Part shown: piece by piece, positions 14,592-22,488 of the stretch | Numbering within the stretch: the first letter of the stretch is position 1 | Layout: every line of letters begins with the position of its first letter | DNA from: an uncultured Lachnospiraceae bacterium | Lineage (GTDB): Bacteria > Bacillota > Clostridia > Lachnospirales > Lachnospiraceae | NCBI GenBank assembly: GCA_910587635.1 | Contig: CAJUNB010000036.1 | Span: 1-30,629, forward strand | Reading direction: 5' to 3' | Length of the DNA stretch: 30,629 nt | The notes under the pieces: model-generated | The model's input: the letters and a program-made list of their open reading frames with translations, nothing else | Databases searched by the model: none | Told to the model about the DNA's origin: nothing | Program-made: the position numbers and the translations under genes

Positions 14592-15761
14592 ATGGAAACG
14601 ACGAAAAAAAGTATTTTCAGCGGCAATCTCAGACAGATGGGTATGATTATTGCACTGGTGATTATTACGCTCGGATTTGGGATAGCGACAGAAGGAACAT
14701 TGTTCCGTCCTATGAATGTCAGCAACATTTTTATGCAGAACAGTTTTGAAATTATTCTGGCCATCGGTATGTTTTTCTGTATGTTGACCGGCGGCAATGT
14801 AGATCTTTCCGTTGGTTCCATCGTCGGACTGGCAGGAGCGATCATGGCAGTATTGACACTGAACTTTCATCTGCCTACAAGTGTGGCAGTTATCATTACC
14901 ATAACAGCAGGGCTGCTTGTAGGTGTGGTTCAGGGATCCTTTATTGCATTTTTAAATGTTCCTCCTTTCATCGCCACACTGGCCGGTGAATTGATTTGCC
15001 GGGGTCTGTGTCAGTTGATCCTGGGAGGGCAGACTCTCTCTCCGTTCAGTGCGGGTTTTCAGTATTTCGCCAACGGATTTGTTGCCAGAGATATGAAAGT
15101 GGGCGGCATCAATGTGGTATGTCTTCTGGCCTTTGTCATAGTCGTATTTGCCCTTGTCTTCTCAGAGGTCAATAAACGCAGGAACCGGCAGAAACATGGA
15201 TTTCCGGTACAGAATCTGTATATTACAGTGGCAAAGCTGGCAGCGATTATCGCCGTCGTAACCTTTATTCTCTGGAATCTTTCCGCTTATAACGGGATGC
15301 CTTTTATTCTGGTCGTCATGGCGGTACTGGCTCTTGTTTATTCCTTTATTGCCAATAAAACTACGGTAGGACGGCATATTTACATGATGGGCGGCAATAT
15401 CCAGGCGGCAAAGCTTTCCGGTGTCCGCACGAAGTGGATGATGTTCCTCGTCTATACAAATTCGGCGTTGATGGCTACTATTGCAGGTCTGGCAGTTACC
15501 GGAAGGCTGAATGCGGCTACACCCAAGGCGGGTACCGGTTATGAGCTGGATGCCATTGCTGCCTGTGTTATCGGCGGCGTGGACGGTGCATCCGGCAGTG
15601 TTATGGGAGCGATTCTCGGTGCCTGCGTGATGGCAATCCTGAACAACGGTATGTCCATTCTCGGAATCGGAACAGATATGCAGTCAGTTATCAAGGGATG
15701 TATCTTATTATTAGCGGTATCATTTGATATTTATTTAAAAAATAAATCTAAAAACAACTAA
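14592..15761 (+). CDS. sugar ABC transporter permease (XylH/GguB type)
   Basis: This permease has 389 residues, the longer XylH/GguB form, with about 10-12 membrane segments. Characteristic pieces are the N-terminal N-I-F-M-Q-N-S-F-E-I-I-L-A-I-G and G-G-N-V-D-L-S-V-G-S-I-V-G-L stretches, a polar cytoplasmic insert around residues 195-212 (N-K-R-R-N-R-Q-K-H-G), the ATPase-coupling loop M-G-G-N-I-Q-A-A-K-L-S-G-V, and the terminal A-C-V-I-G-G-V-D-G-A-S-G-S segment. It forms the membrane pore with the preceding ATPase. The stop is followed at once by the ribosome binding site of the binding-protein gene. Confidence 0.93.
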   Translation: METTKKSIFSGNLRQMGMIIALVIITLGFGIATEGTLFRPMNVSNIFMQNSFEIILAIGMFFCMLTGGNVDLSVGSIVGLAGAIMAVLTLNFHLPTSVAVIITITAGLLVGVVQGSFIAFLNVPPFIATLAGELICRGLCQLILGGQTLSPFSAGFQYFANGFVARDMKVGGINVVCLLAFVIVVFALVFSEVNKRRNRQKHGFPVQNLYITVAKLAAIIAVVTFILWNLSAYNGMPFILVVMAVLALVYSFIANKTTVGRHIYMMGGNIQAAKLSGVRTKWMMFLVYTNSALMATIAGLAVTGRLNAATPKAGTGYELDAIAACVIGGVDGASGSVMGAILGACVMAILNNGMSILGIGTDMQSVIKGCILLLAVSFDIYLKNKSKNN

Positions 15762-15773
15762 GGAGGTATGAAA

Positions 15774-16931
15774 ATGAAGTTCAGTAAAGTAATGGCAGTA
15801 GGATTGAGTGTAGCTATGGTTCTTGGGATGACAGCGTGCGGTTCATCATCCTCGGATACACCGGCACCTTCCGACAATGCAGCGCAGCCGGCAACGGAGG
15901 GAGAGGCTGCTGCGGAAAGTTCAGGAAAGAGACCGGTCATCGGTATTACATTGCCGACACAGGAGCTGGCAAGATGCCAGAAAGATCAGGAGTACATGAC
16001 AGAGTATCTGAATGAACTTGGCTATGATGTAGATGTACAGTTTGCCAAAGGAGATGCGGCAACACAGGTCAATGAGATCGAAAATATGATTACGAACGGC
16101 GTAGCCGGTGTTATCATTTCCCCCTGGGATGGAGGAGCCCTGACTACAGCAGTACAACAGTGCCATGATGCAGGGATTCCGGTTATTGCTTACGATGCCA
16201 ATGTCCTGGATACAGAATATATCGACTATTTTGTAACAGACGATCTGGTAGGAATCGGAAGGCAGCAGGGCCAGTTCATCATCGACGCACTGGACTGTGA
16301 CAACAGTGAGGAGACTCATACGATTGAGTTGTTCGGCGGCGACTATGGTGACGCTTCTGCCAAAATGTTCTGGAGCGGCGCGATGGAAGTGCTGGATCCC
16401 TATATTGATAACGGAAAACTGGAAGTGGTATCCGGGCAGAGAGAATACGAAATCTGCGCAGTAGCAGAGTGGAGCGCAACAAAGTCACAGGAACGTATGG
16501 ACACATTATTGTCTACATACTATGTTGACAAGAGAATCGATGCTGTTTTGACTCAGAACGACGACCTGGCAGCAGGCGCTATTTCTGCACTGAAATCAGT
16601 AGGATATGGCACAGATGATCAGCCGATGCCTGTAATCACCGGTATGGACTGTACAATTTCTGCACTGAAATCCATCAATGCAGGAGATCAGAGTATGACT
16701 ATCTACAAGGATATTCGCCAGCTGGCACGCCACGCGTCTGATATCATGGACAGCCTTGTAAAAGGAGAAGAGCCTGATCTGTCCGACGTGGAACTGACTA
16801 CTTATGACAATGGCGTTAAAGAAGTAACTGCTACAAAAGTACCTTCTTTGGTTCTGACAAAAGAAAACATGGATGAGCTGGTATTCGATTCCGGGTACTA
16901 TACGAGAGAAGAGGTAGAGCTGGAACAGTAG
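15774..16931 (+). CDS. sugar-binding lipoprotein (ChvE/XylF-like)
   Basis: This 385-residue protein delivers sugar to the transporter. A lipobox ends at Cys22 (G-M-T-A-C), followed by a Ser/Ala/Glu-rich linker and a two-lobed periplasmic-binding fold beginning P-V-I-G-I-T-L-P-T-Q-E. The I-E-N-M-I-T-N-G-V-A-G-V-I-I-S and G-I-P-V-I-A-Y-D-A-N segments are typical of the ChvE/XylF group. Two ATGs are possible; AGGAGG at 15761-15766 is 7 bases from 15774 and 1 from 15768, so 15774 is preferred. Family members bind several aldoses and ketoses; the substrate cannot be read from sequence. A strong terminator follows, so transporter genes may be expressed more than the enzymes after it. Confidence 0.92.
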   Translation: MKFSKVMAVGLSVAMVLGMTACGSSSSDTPAPSDNAAQPATEGEAAAESSGKRPVIGITLPTQELARCQKDQEYMTEYLNELGYDVDVQFAKGDAATQVNEIENMITNGVAGVIISPWDGGALTTAVQQCHDAGIPVIAYDANVLDTEYIDYFVTDDLVGIGRQQGQFIIDALDCDNSEETHTIELFGGDYGDASAKMFWSGAMEVLDPYIDNGKLEVVSGQREYEICAVAEWSATKSQERMDTLLSTYYVDKRIDAVLTQNDDLAAGAISALKSVGYGTDDQPMPVITGMDCTISALKSINAGDQSMTIYKDIRQLARHASDIMDSLVKGEEPDLSDVELTTYDNGVKEVTATKVPSLVLTKENMDELVFDSGYYTREEVELEQ

Positions 16932-16944
16932 GTTTCGGTATGTA

Positions 16945-16959
16945 ATAGGAGTTTCCTAT
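16945..16959. repeat. short hairpin before the terminator
   Basis: ATAGGA (16945-16950) and TCCTAT (16954-16959) pair about a GTT loop. The same arms reappear in the hairpin at 17006-17031, so a pair of related dyads flanks the terminator. Confidence 0.5.
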
Positions 16960-16970
16960 ACGATAATTAA

Positions 16971-16999
16971 GGGGCCTGCCAGGCAGGCCCCAGCTTTTT
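16971..16999 (+). terminator. strong terminator between binding-protein and epimerase genes
   Basis: GGGGCCTGCC (16971-16980) and GGCAGGCCCC (16982-16991) pair around a single A (in practice a CCAGG loop), followed by AGC and TTTTT (16995-16999). It lies mid-operon and probably lets only part of the transcription reach the catabolic genes downstream. Confidence 0.85.
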
Positions 17000-17005
17000 A
17001 TCATA

Positions 17006-17031
17006 ATAGGAAAGTTCTTCGAACTTCCTAT
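17006..17031. repeat. hairpin upstream of the epimerase gene
   Basis: ATAGGAA/TTCCTAT and GTTC/GAAC pair with one bulged A and a TTC loop. It sits between the terminator and the epimerase ribosome binding site and could be a regulator site or a stable 5' end of processed mRNA. Confidence 0.5.
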
Positions 17032-17088
17032 ATGACAAAAATACTGATTACATTGTGGCAAATTGGAAATTAAGGAGGATATCATTCA

Positions 17089-17910
17089 ATGAAAATAGAA
17101 CAATTTTCGGCGATGAATATGGTGTATCAGCGGTATTCATTTTCCCATTTTCTCGATTCCATGGAACGGCTTGGAGTGAGCAGTTTTGAGCTTTGGACAG
17201 GCGCTCCCCATCTGAACAATTATATCGAATCTCTGTCCGACGCTTCTGCAGTCAGAAGAGAAGTGGAAAGACGGGGAATGCATATTACATGCCTGACACC
17301 GGAGCAGGTGATGTACCCTCACAATATTGCCGCTTCCGATGCGCAGCACCGGAAGATGAGTCTGGAATACTTCCTGAAATACATCGATATGACAGCGCAG
17401 GTGGGAGCGGATAAGATGCTGTGCTGCTCCGGCTGGGGAGATTATGATGCACCGGTGGATGAGGCATGGAAACGCTCTGTGGACAGTCTGAATTTGCTGG
17501 CAGAACATGCGCAGAAGGCAGGGATTGTGCTTGCTTTTGAAATCCTGCAGGCGATGGAGACTAATCTGGTAAACGATCTGGCGTCTACAGAACGGATGAT
17601 GGAAGAGGTAGATCATCCCCATATGAAGCTCTGTGTTGATACGGTTCCCATGCGGGTACACGGAAATACGCTGGGACAATTTTTTGAACGATTTGGCGAT
17701 CGGATCTGTCATTTACATCTGACCGATGGAGATCCTTCCGGACATGTACCTCTGGGGCTTGGCAGTACGCCGGTGGCGGAACATCTGCAGTATATGGATG
17801 AATATGGCTATGAGGGATATGTCACACTGGAAATCGGGGACGGGTCCTGGTGGACGGAGCCGGAGCGGGCGACAAAAATCGCTTTTGATACAGTAAAGAA
17901 AAACCTTTGA
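17089..17910 (+). CDS. TIM-barrel sugar epimerase, FrlC-like
   Basis: This protein has 273 residues, of the xylose-isomerase-like TIM-barrel family. Probable metal ligands are Glu151 (A-F-E-I-L), Asp184 (L-C-V-D-T), His210 (H-L-H-L-T-D-G) and Glu248 (L-E-I-G). The pattern F-E-L-W-T-G-A-P-H near residue 35, T-P-E-Q...Y-P-H-N at 65-75 and G-Y-E-G-Y-V-T-L-E near the end resemble E. coli FrlC, the fructoselysine 3-epimerase, more than general sugar-phosphate isomerases. It would interconvert a ketose or its amine conjugate at C3. It is 24 bases ahead of the amidohydrolase-like gene, and its ribosome binding site AAGGAGG is at 17071-17077. Confidence 0.85.
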   Translation: MKIEQFSAMNMVYQRYSFSHFLDSMERLGVSSFELWTGAPHLNNYIESLSDASAVRREVERRGMHITCLTPEQVMYPHNIAASDAQHRKMSLEYFLKYIDMTAQVGADKMLCCSGWGDYDAPVDEAWKRSVDSLNLLAEHAQKAGIVLAFEILQAMETNLVNDLASTERMMEEVDHPHMKLCVDTVPMRVHGNTLGQFFERFGDRICHLHLTDGDPSGHVPLGLGSTPVAEHLQYMDEYGYEGYVTLEIGDGSWWTEPERATKIAFDTVKKNL

Positions 17911-17934
17911 TGATAGAATGACTGGAGGATACAT

Positions 17935-18813
17935 ATGGGATTGACAATTGACATCAATACACACCCCTATCTGTTTTCGGATGTGTGTGATACCCAGGAA
18001 AAAGAGCGCTTTGTAATTGATGTGACGGGCCTTTATCACAATGGGGTCTGCTCCATGGAGTCGGTTTTTGCAAGACTGGACTGTGCCGGGATTGACCGGT
18101 GTGTGCTCAGTCCCCTCGACCTGACAACGGAAAAGGGAAAATGGATGACGACAAATGAAGATGTGAAAATGCTGGTGGAAAAATACCCGGAGCGTTTTAT
18201 TGGCTTTGCAAGTGTGGACCCGAAGAGAGAAGATGCGGCAGAAGTGCTGGAGCGGGCGTTTACGGAACAAAAGTTACATGGTCTGCATATTTTTCCGGCA
18301 CTGCAGAACTTTGATCCCCGGGGAGACTATATGGAGTCATTATTTGAAATCTGTTTACGGTATGATAGGCCGATCGTATCGGACTGTGGATGCTCTCCCT
18401 ATCCGGGACTTCTGACGAAGTATGCCCATCCGATGCTTTGGGAAGAGACTGCACTGAAACATCCGAAACTGCGGATTTGTCTGACTCGTTTTGGGTGGCC
18501 CTGGGGCAGGGAAGTTTGCATGCTGATGCTCAAATACAGAAATATTTATACGGATACATCCATTGTATACTTGGATGATGCACCACAGATGTATCATCAG
18601 ATGTTCTGTGTGGATATGGGGCCGAAATGGATAGACAGAGGCTTCCGTCATCAGGTTATGTTCGGTTCCGGCGATCCGGGACTGGAGCAGATCAGGCAGG
18701 TAAATGCTGTCCGGGCGCTGGATTTCAGAGCTTCTACCATTGAGAATATTCTTGGAAATAATGCACTGGAATTTATGGGATTTGAAAAGGAGATGAGATG
18801 GGTCAATGACTAA
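17935..18813 (+). CDS. amidohydrolase-2-like protein with altered metal ligands
   Basis: This 292-residue protein has a TIM-barrel outline of the amidohydrolase_2 family: D-I-N-T-H at the start (Asp6, Asn8, His10), P-E-R-F-I-G-F-A-S-V-D-P at about 85, a L-H-G-L-H-I-F-P-A-L-Q segment, P-I-V-S-D-C-G at 146-152, and M-F-G-S-G-D-P-G near 245. The usual ligands are changed: the first His of the H-x-H is Asn8, the His after strand 5 is Asp150, that after strand 6 is Arg185 (L-T-R-F-G), and the active Asp (normally G-S-D) is shifted to G-S-G-D. Hydrolysis, decarboxylation or a non-catalytic role are all possible. It overlaps the yjbQ-like gene by 8 bases. Confidence 0.75.
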   Translation: MGLTIDINTHPYLFSDVCDTQEKERFVIDVTGLYHNGVCSMESVFARLDCAGIDRCVLSPLDLTTEKGKWMTTNEDVKMLVEKYPERFIGFASVDPKREDAAEVLERAFTEQKLHGLHIFPALQNFDPRGDYMESLFEICLRYDRPIVSDCGCSPYPGLLTKYAHPMLWEETALKHPKLRICLTRFGWPWGREVCMLMLKYRNIYTDTSIVYLDDAPQMYHQMFCVDMGPKWIDRGFRHQVMFGSGDPGLEQIRQVNAVRALDFRASTIENILGNNALEFMGFEKEMRWVND

Positions 18814-19234
18814 GGTACAGACATTTACAATACAGACAACAGAATATAACCAGTATATACTGATTACGAAAAAGGTAGAAGAGCTGGTTGAGCAAAGTGG
18901 TATTCAAAACGGGATGGCGTTTGTCATAACGAACCATACGACGACAGGTATTACTGTGAATGAAGCACTGGAATGCCTGGAAGAGGATCTGAAGAATTTC
19001 ATGGCCCGTCTGGCACCGGAGGACGGCGACTACAATCATGCCAGATTTCTGATGTCTTATGGGGCGATGGCCAACAATGCGCCGGGACATTTAAAAGGTA
19101 TGGTCTGTGGAAACCACTGTGTGTTCAATGTAATGGACGGGAAAATAAAGCGGCGCTTTGCCCAGGAGATATATTTCTGTGAGTTTGACGGGCCTCAGGA
19201 GAGAGGTGTCACCGTGACCGTGATGGGGGATTGA
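18806..19234 (+). CDS. YjbQ/UPF0047 family protein
   Basis: This 142-residue protein is full length for the family. Conserved parts are visible: N-H-T-T-T-G-I-T-V-N-E, L-A-P-E-D-G-D-Y-N-H, N-N-A-P-G-H-L-K-G-M-V-C-G and D-G-P-Q-E-R-G-V-T-V. Conserved His and Asn residues are the likely active site. YjbQ proteins have weak thiamine-phosphate synthase activity but their main role is unsettled. Its ATG lies inside the end of the amidohydrolase gene, so the two are translationally coupled. That coupling in a sugar operon suggests a catabolic role. It is the last gene before a GntR regulator. Confidence 0.9.
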   Translation: MTKVQTFTIQTTEYNQYILITKKVEELVEQSGIQNGMAFVITNHTTTGITVNEALECLEEDLKNFMARLAPEDGDYNHARFLMSYGAMANNAPGHLKGMVCGNHCVFNVMDGKIKRRFAQEIYFCEFDGPQERGVTVTVMGD

Positions 19235-19281
19235 GTTGAGAATTCCAGATGTTTGATAGAAAAGAATTGTTAGTGAATTTG

Positions 19282-19310
19282 TTGCAAACGGATCGAAAAA
19301 GAGATAAAAT
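19282..19310 (+). promoter_or_regulatory. promoter of the GntR gene
   Basis: TTGCAA (19282-19287), a 17-bp spacer and TAAAAT (19305-19310) make a strong sigma-A promoter with a start near 19317. Confidence 0.7.
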
Positions 19311-19316
19311 ATCAGT

Positions 19317-19337
19317 AAAAATTTCAACAAAATTTTT
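19317..19337. promoter_or_regulatory. palindromic operator at the GntR transcription start
   Basis: AAAAATTT (19317-19324) and AAATTTTT (19330-19337) are perfect arms around CAACA. The site begins at the predicted +1, where a bound GntR protein would block initiation. Autoregulation is inferred. Confidence 0.55.
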
Positions 19338-19374
19338 GAATCAGAAATGTGAAATATGAAAGGAATCGACAAAA

Positions 19375-20091
19375 ATGAACTCTCTGGTGAATCCAAGCAA
19401 TGCACTGCCTTTGTATAAGCAGGTCTCTGAAATTCTGTATAATAAAATAGAATCTCAGGAATGGAGGGAAAATGAAAAAATCCCTTCAGAGGCCATGCTG
19501 ATGGAGGAGTTTGATGTAAGTCGGATCACCGTCAGAAAAGCGATTTCTGAACTGACAGAAAGCGGTCTTCTCGTACGTTCTCAGGGGAGAGGCACTTTTG
19601 TAGCTTCTGCGAAAAATATCATTACCGCACAGGGGGATGTGGGATTTACCCGTTCCTGCCAGCTTGCCGGAAAAAAGGCGGAAAATATCGTACTGGAATG
19701 CCGCATGGAATATCCTACGGCCAAAGAGAAAAATTTCTTTCATATACATAGTGCGGATAAGATCGTTTATATACGCAGGCTTCGGGCAGTGGACGGGATA
19801 GCGACAGTTGTGGAAACGCTCTGTTATGCTCCGAAATTCAGTGGACTTATCGATGAAAACCTGACTGGTTCCGTGACAGAACTTGTGGAGACTCGTTATG
19901 AGGAGGGCTTTGGCGAAGCGCATCGCACAGTGGAGGCGTGCGCGGCTTCCGAGGAAGAGAGCAAGCTGTTGAATGTAGCTGCCGGGACGCCGATGCTGCT
20001 GATCCGGGATTCCCAATATGATACAGCAGGCAATCCCATGTGCGTATCGAAACAGATTTTCAATACAAGCCATTTAAAACTGTATTTGTAA
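19375..20091 (+). CDS. GntR family (HutC/UTRA) regulator
   Basis: This 238-residue protein has an N-terminal winged helix (L-P-L-Y-K-Q-V-S-E-I-L-Y, I-P-S-E-A-M-L-M-E-E-F-D-V-S-R-I-T-V-R-K-A, then G-R-G-T-F-V at residue ~76) and a C-terminal UTRA ligand domain ending I-F-N-T-S-H-L-K-L. UTRA proteins sense small sugar or amine derivatives; FrlR belongs to the same family. It has its own promoter and dyad upstream and follows the sugar operon by 140 bases, so it is a candidate regulator of that operon. A terminator lies just after it. Confidence 0.9.
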   Translation: MNSLVNPSNALPLYKQVSEILYNKIESQEWRENEKIPSEAMLMEEFDVSRITVRKAISELTESGLLVRSQGRGTFVASAKNIITAQGDVGFTRSCQLAGKKAENIVLECRMEYPTAKEKNFFHIHSADKIVYIRRLRAVDGIATVVETLCYAPKFSGLIDENLTGSVTELVETRYEEGFGEAHRTVEACAASEEESKLLNVAAGTPMLLIRDSQYDTAGNPMCVSKQIFNTSHLKLYL

Positions 20092-20126
20092 TTTCAACAG
20101 GGACATAGAAAGAAAGCTATGATGAA

Positions 20127-20155
20127 AGCTGTTCGGGAGACCGGGCAGCTTTTTT
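20127..20155 (+). terminator. intrinsic terminator after the GntR gene
   Basis: A 10-bp stem (20127-20136 with 20141-20150, two G-T pairs) encloses a GAGA loop and is followed by TTTTT (20151-20155). It separates the regulator from the convergent genes. Confidence 0.8.
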
Positions 20156-20232
20156 ATGGGCAGCTCGCAGAGCGGGAATCACTGCTTTGTCCTAAGGGCT
20201 GGTCGCCGCAGTCCGTGCGCGGGAAAATCGCA

Positions 20233-21093
20233 TCAGCGGGATTCTCTATTTACAATTACCATGGAACATAGTATGAAGAAGATACCGGCTATTCCTGTCA
20301 GGGAAATGTTGTCCTGCCAGAAAATGACGCCGCAAACGACACTGGTAACAGGCTCCAGCATGGCGGCAAAGGCAGCCCGGGAGGAGCCGATCTTTTTAAT
20401 ACCGTATGTGAGCAGGCCGAAGGCAAAGGCACTCAGCAGGCCGATGAACGCCATAAGCAGGATATTCCAGTAGCCCCAAATGCGGACAGATTGTCTCTGG
20501 GATGCTGTCTGTAAATAAAAAAGGAGGACAGAACCGAAAGTGAGATATACCATTTTCAGACAGACGGGCAGGGAACGGAAGTCGGCTTTATCATTAATCA
20601 TAATATAGGTGCTGTAAGTGACAGCGGACAGAAAAGCCAGGGCGATACCGGTGAAAACGGAACTGAATGTGAAGTTGGTTACAAAGAGCAGACCGAGGAT
20701 GGACAGAATACATCCAGACAATTTGGAACCGGTAAAGGGTTCATGAAAGAAAAGGGATGTAAAAACGGTGATGATAACAGGATAGGTAAAATGAATCAGC
20801 GTTGCCATACCTGTGGGAATATGATGATAAGAGGATGTGAGAAGAAAGGAAGTGAATCCCATACCGGCTGCTCCGGCCAGAAACATGAAAAGGATATCTT
20901 TTTTACAGATACGTATTTTCAGGCTCTTTTCTTTCAGTCCCGCTGCCAGTGTATAACAGATAAGGCTGATAAAATAAGTCCAGAATACGATGACGCCGGA
21001 TGGGATTCCATTATTTTGCAGTTGTCTCACGGCAGCGGGCAGCAGACCGAAGAGGATGGAGGAAGAAATAACAGATAACAAACCGATAGACAT
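20233..21093 (-). CDS. EamA/RhaT-family transporter
   Basis: This 286-residue, highly hydrophobic protein has about ten membrane segments in two EamA repeats (residues about 5-135 and 150-280). Typical repeat-end motifs are M-A-T-L-I-H-F-T-Y-P-V and A-A-F-A-A-M-L-E-P-V-T-S-V. The family carries drugs, amino acids or metabolites. It is the second gene of a two-gene minus-strand operon, 45 bases after the SIS gene, so it may move the SIS enzyme's substrate or an unused by-product. The reading is convergent with the GntR gene. Confidence 0.88.
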   Translation of the reverse strand: MSIGLLSVISSSILFGLLPAAVRQLQNNGIPSGVIVFWTYFISLICYTLAAGLKEKSLKIRICKKDILFMFLAGAAGMGFTSFLLTSSYHHIPTGMATLIHFTYPVIITVFTSLFFHEPFTGSKLSGCILSILGLLFVTNFTFSSVFTGIALAFLSAVTYSTYIMINDKADFRSLPVCLKMVYLTFGSVLLFYLQTASQRQSVRIWGYWNILLMAFIGLLSAFAFGLLTYGIKKIGSSRAAFAAMLEPVTSVVCGVIFWQDNISLTGIAGIFFILCSMVIVNRESR

Positions 21094-21138
21094 AATACTC
21101 CTTTCTGCTTTATGGCCCGCTGCAAAGAGGCAACGACA

Positions 21139-22158
21139 TCAATAATCCAGTTGTCTGTAGTAACGGCGGAATGCGAGAGAATGGCCGTTGTAGAATTCAT
21201 AATACTTGGGAATTCTGTCCAGGATCAGGGCAGCAAACACAAGTACAGCAGCGATATCTTCGAACTGACTGTCCAGTCCATGAATCGGATATTTTGCCAT
21301 ATCAAAAACGACAGTGCTGTCAGTAACTTTATAGTGATTGAGGAAATCCTCTACCCGCTGGTCCAATGCCCGGTATTCATCGATGCCCTTTGTCAGAAAT
21401 ACCGGGACACCGTCTTCTACCATTTCGATCGTACCGTGGAAAAAATGGGGGGAAGTAACGGGGCGGACACGGATCCACTGCATTTCTTCCAGAAGGCACA
21501 TCGTCATCATTTCCACGCAGTACCACATAGCGGGGCCGGAACCTACCCAGATACTGTAAGGCGCTTTGTGGTATTTATGTACGATTTCTTTGGCAACTGG
21601 GTCAAAGCTTTCATAGTAACGGAGCAATTCTTTGTATACAACGGGAAGCTGCTCTTTCCACAGATCATAACCCTGGGTCTTCCCCAGCTTTGTCATGATG
21701 CACAGGAGCAGTGTGTAATATTCAATATAATAGTTTTCACAGAAATGGGTGTCCAGCGACAGGAAATAATCCAGCATTTTGCCCAGAGGAGTTTCTGTAT
21801 TTTTCGTGAAGCCGAGAATCTTTGTCCCTCTTTCTTTGCAGAAGGAAACGGCCTGCAGGATCTCCTTTGTATCACCGGATACGGAAGGGGCGATGACAAG
21901 AGTTTTATCTGTCAGATAGTCCAGATCTTTTTTGATTAAAATTTCTGCCGCATTTTCCACATAGATAGGATAATCTGTCTTATGTCCGATGCAGGCCCGT
22001 ACGGATTCCCACTCCAGGTAAGTACCTCCCACGCCCAGAAGCAGAATGTTGTCAAAGCCGAGGGCGATGACAGCATCGGCTGCCTTTTCTATCTGGGGCA
22101 GCAGATGCAGTACCGCCTGTGCCTGTTCGTCATAGGCTTTTTTGTCAAAATTGTACAT
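21139..22158 (-). CDS. SIS-domain deglycase/isomerase, FrlB-like
   Basis: This protein has 339 residues with two SIS domains. A sugar-phosphate loop G-V-G-G-T-Y lies at about 38-43, followed by P-S-V-S-G-D-T-K-E near 95. The C-terminus resembles E. coli FrlB (fructoselysine-6-phosphate deglycase): F-F-H-G-T-I-E-M-V-E-D-G-V-P-V, then F-Y-N-G-H-S-L-A-F-R-R-Y-Y and a terminal Leu-Asp-Tyr. Such enzymes split a phosphorylated Amadori compound into glucose-6-phosphate and an amine. The start at 22158 is set by AAGGAGG just upstream; a longer frame begins at 22197. It is divergent from two GntR genes and shares their operator motif. Confidence 0.87.
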   Translation of the reverse strand: MYNFDKKAYDEQAQAVLHLLPQIEKAADAVIALGFDNILLLGVGGTYLEWESVRACIGHKTDYPIYVENAAEILIKKDLDYLTDKTLVIAPSVSGDTKEILQAVSFCKERGTKILGFTKNTETPLGKMLDYFLSLDTHFCENYYIEYYTLLLCIMTKLGKTQGYDLWKEQLPVVYKELLRYYESFDPVAKEIVHKYHKAPYSIWVGSGPAMWYCVEMMTMCLLEEMQWIRVRPVTSPHFFHGTIEMVEDGVPVFLTKGIDEYRALDQRVEDFLNHYKVTDSTVVFDMAKYPIHGLDSQFEDIAAVLVFAALILDRIPKYYEFYNGHSLAFRRYYRQLDY

Positions 22159-22198
22159 AGTAACCTCCTTATATAGAAATGATTTTATAGTAACCAAT

Positions 22199-22237
22199 TA
22201 CAATATTTATTGTACCAATATAAAAACTGGTTCACAA
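22199..22237 (-). promoter_or_regulatory. promoter and dyad of the SIS-EamA operon
   Basis: On the minus strand TTGTGA (22237-22232), a 17-bp spacer and TACAAT (22214-22209) form a promoter. A dyad TACAATA-TT-TATTGTA at 22199-22214 covers the -10 and start. AACTGGTT (22225-22232), the reverse complement of repeats before the GntR genes, lies in the spacer. Confidence 0.6.
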
Positions 22238-22398
22238 TATACAACATAAAAAACCACTATACATGATAAAACGGCATCTTATGATAAAGAAAATCCTATT
22301 ATTTTACAATATAATGAAAAAAAGGATTTGGACATATAATCAGAACTCAAAAAACTGGGATTTTTTATAATTTTGAAATGCATTCCATATAGAAATTG

Positions 22399-22407
22399 TG
22401 ATATAAT
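22399..22407 (+). promoter_or_regulatory. extended -10 promoter of the tandem GntR genes
   Basis: TGATATAAT is a perfect extended -10 (TGN-TATAAT) with start near 22414. No good -35 is seen. Confidence 0.55.
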
Positions 22408-22435
22408 TGGATTAAAATCAATTTAATAAAAAAAT

Positions 22436-22461
22436 ATACCAGTTAAAAAATAATACCAGTT
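22436..22461 (+). promoter_or_regulatory. direct-repeat operator in the GntR leader
   Basis: ATACCAGTT occurs at 22436-22444 and 22453-22461, 17 bp apart, just after the predicted start and before the gene at 22489. Its reverse complement occurs in the SIS promoter. It is a candidate site for one or both adjacent GntR regulators. Confidence 0.55.
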
Positions 22462-22488
22462 TGCCAGGAGAAAAGGAAAAGATATGAT

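Noticed and set aside
20156..20473. Plus-strand 105-codon frame beyond the GntR terminator
   Set aside because: It starts next to a terminator T-run, runs antisense to the EamA gene and has no recognisable features.
21112..21939. 275-codon plus-strand frame opposite the SIS gene
   Set aside because: The minus-strand reading has SIS motifs, AAGGAGG and a promoter. The plus frame is low-complexity, Cys/His-rich and lacks a ribosome binding site.
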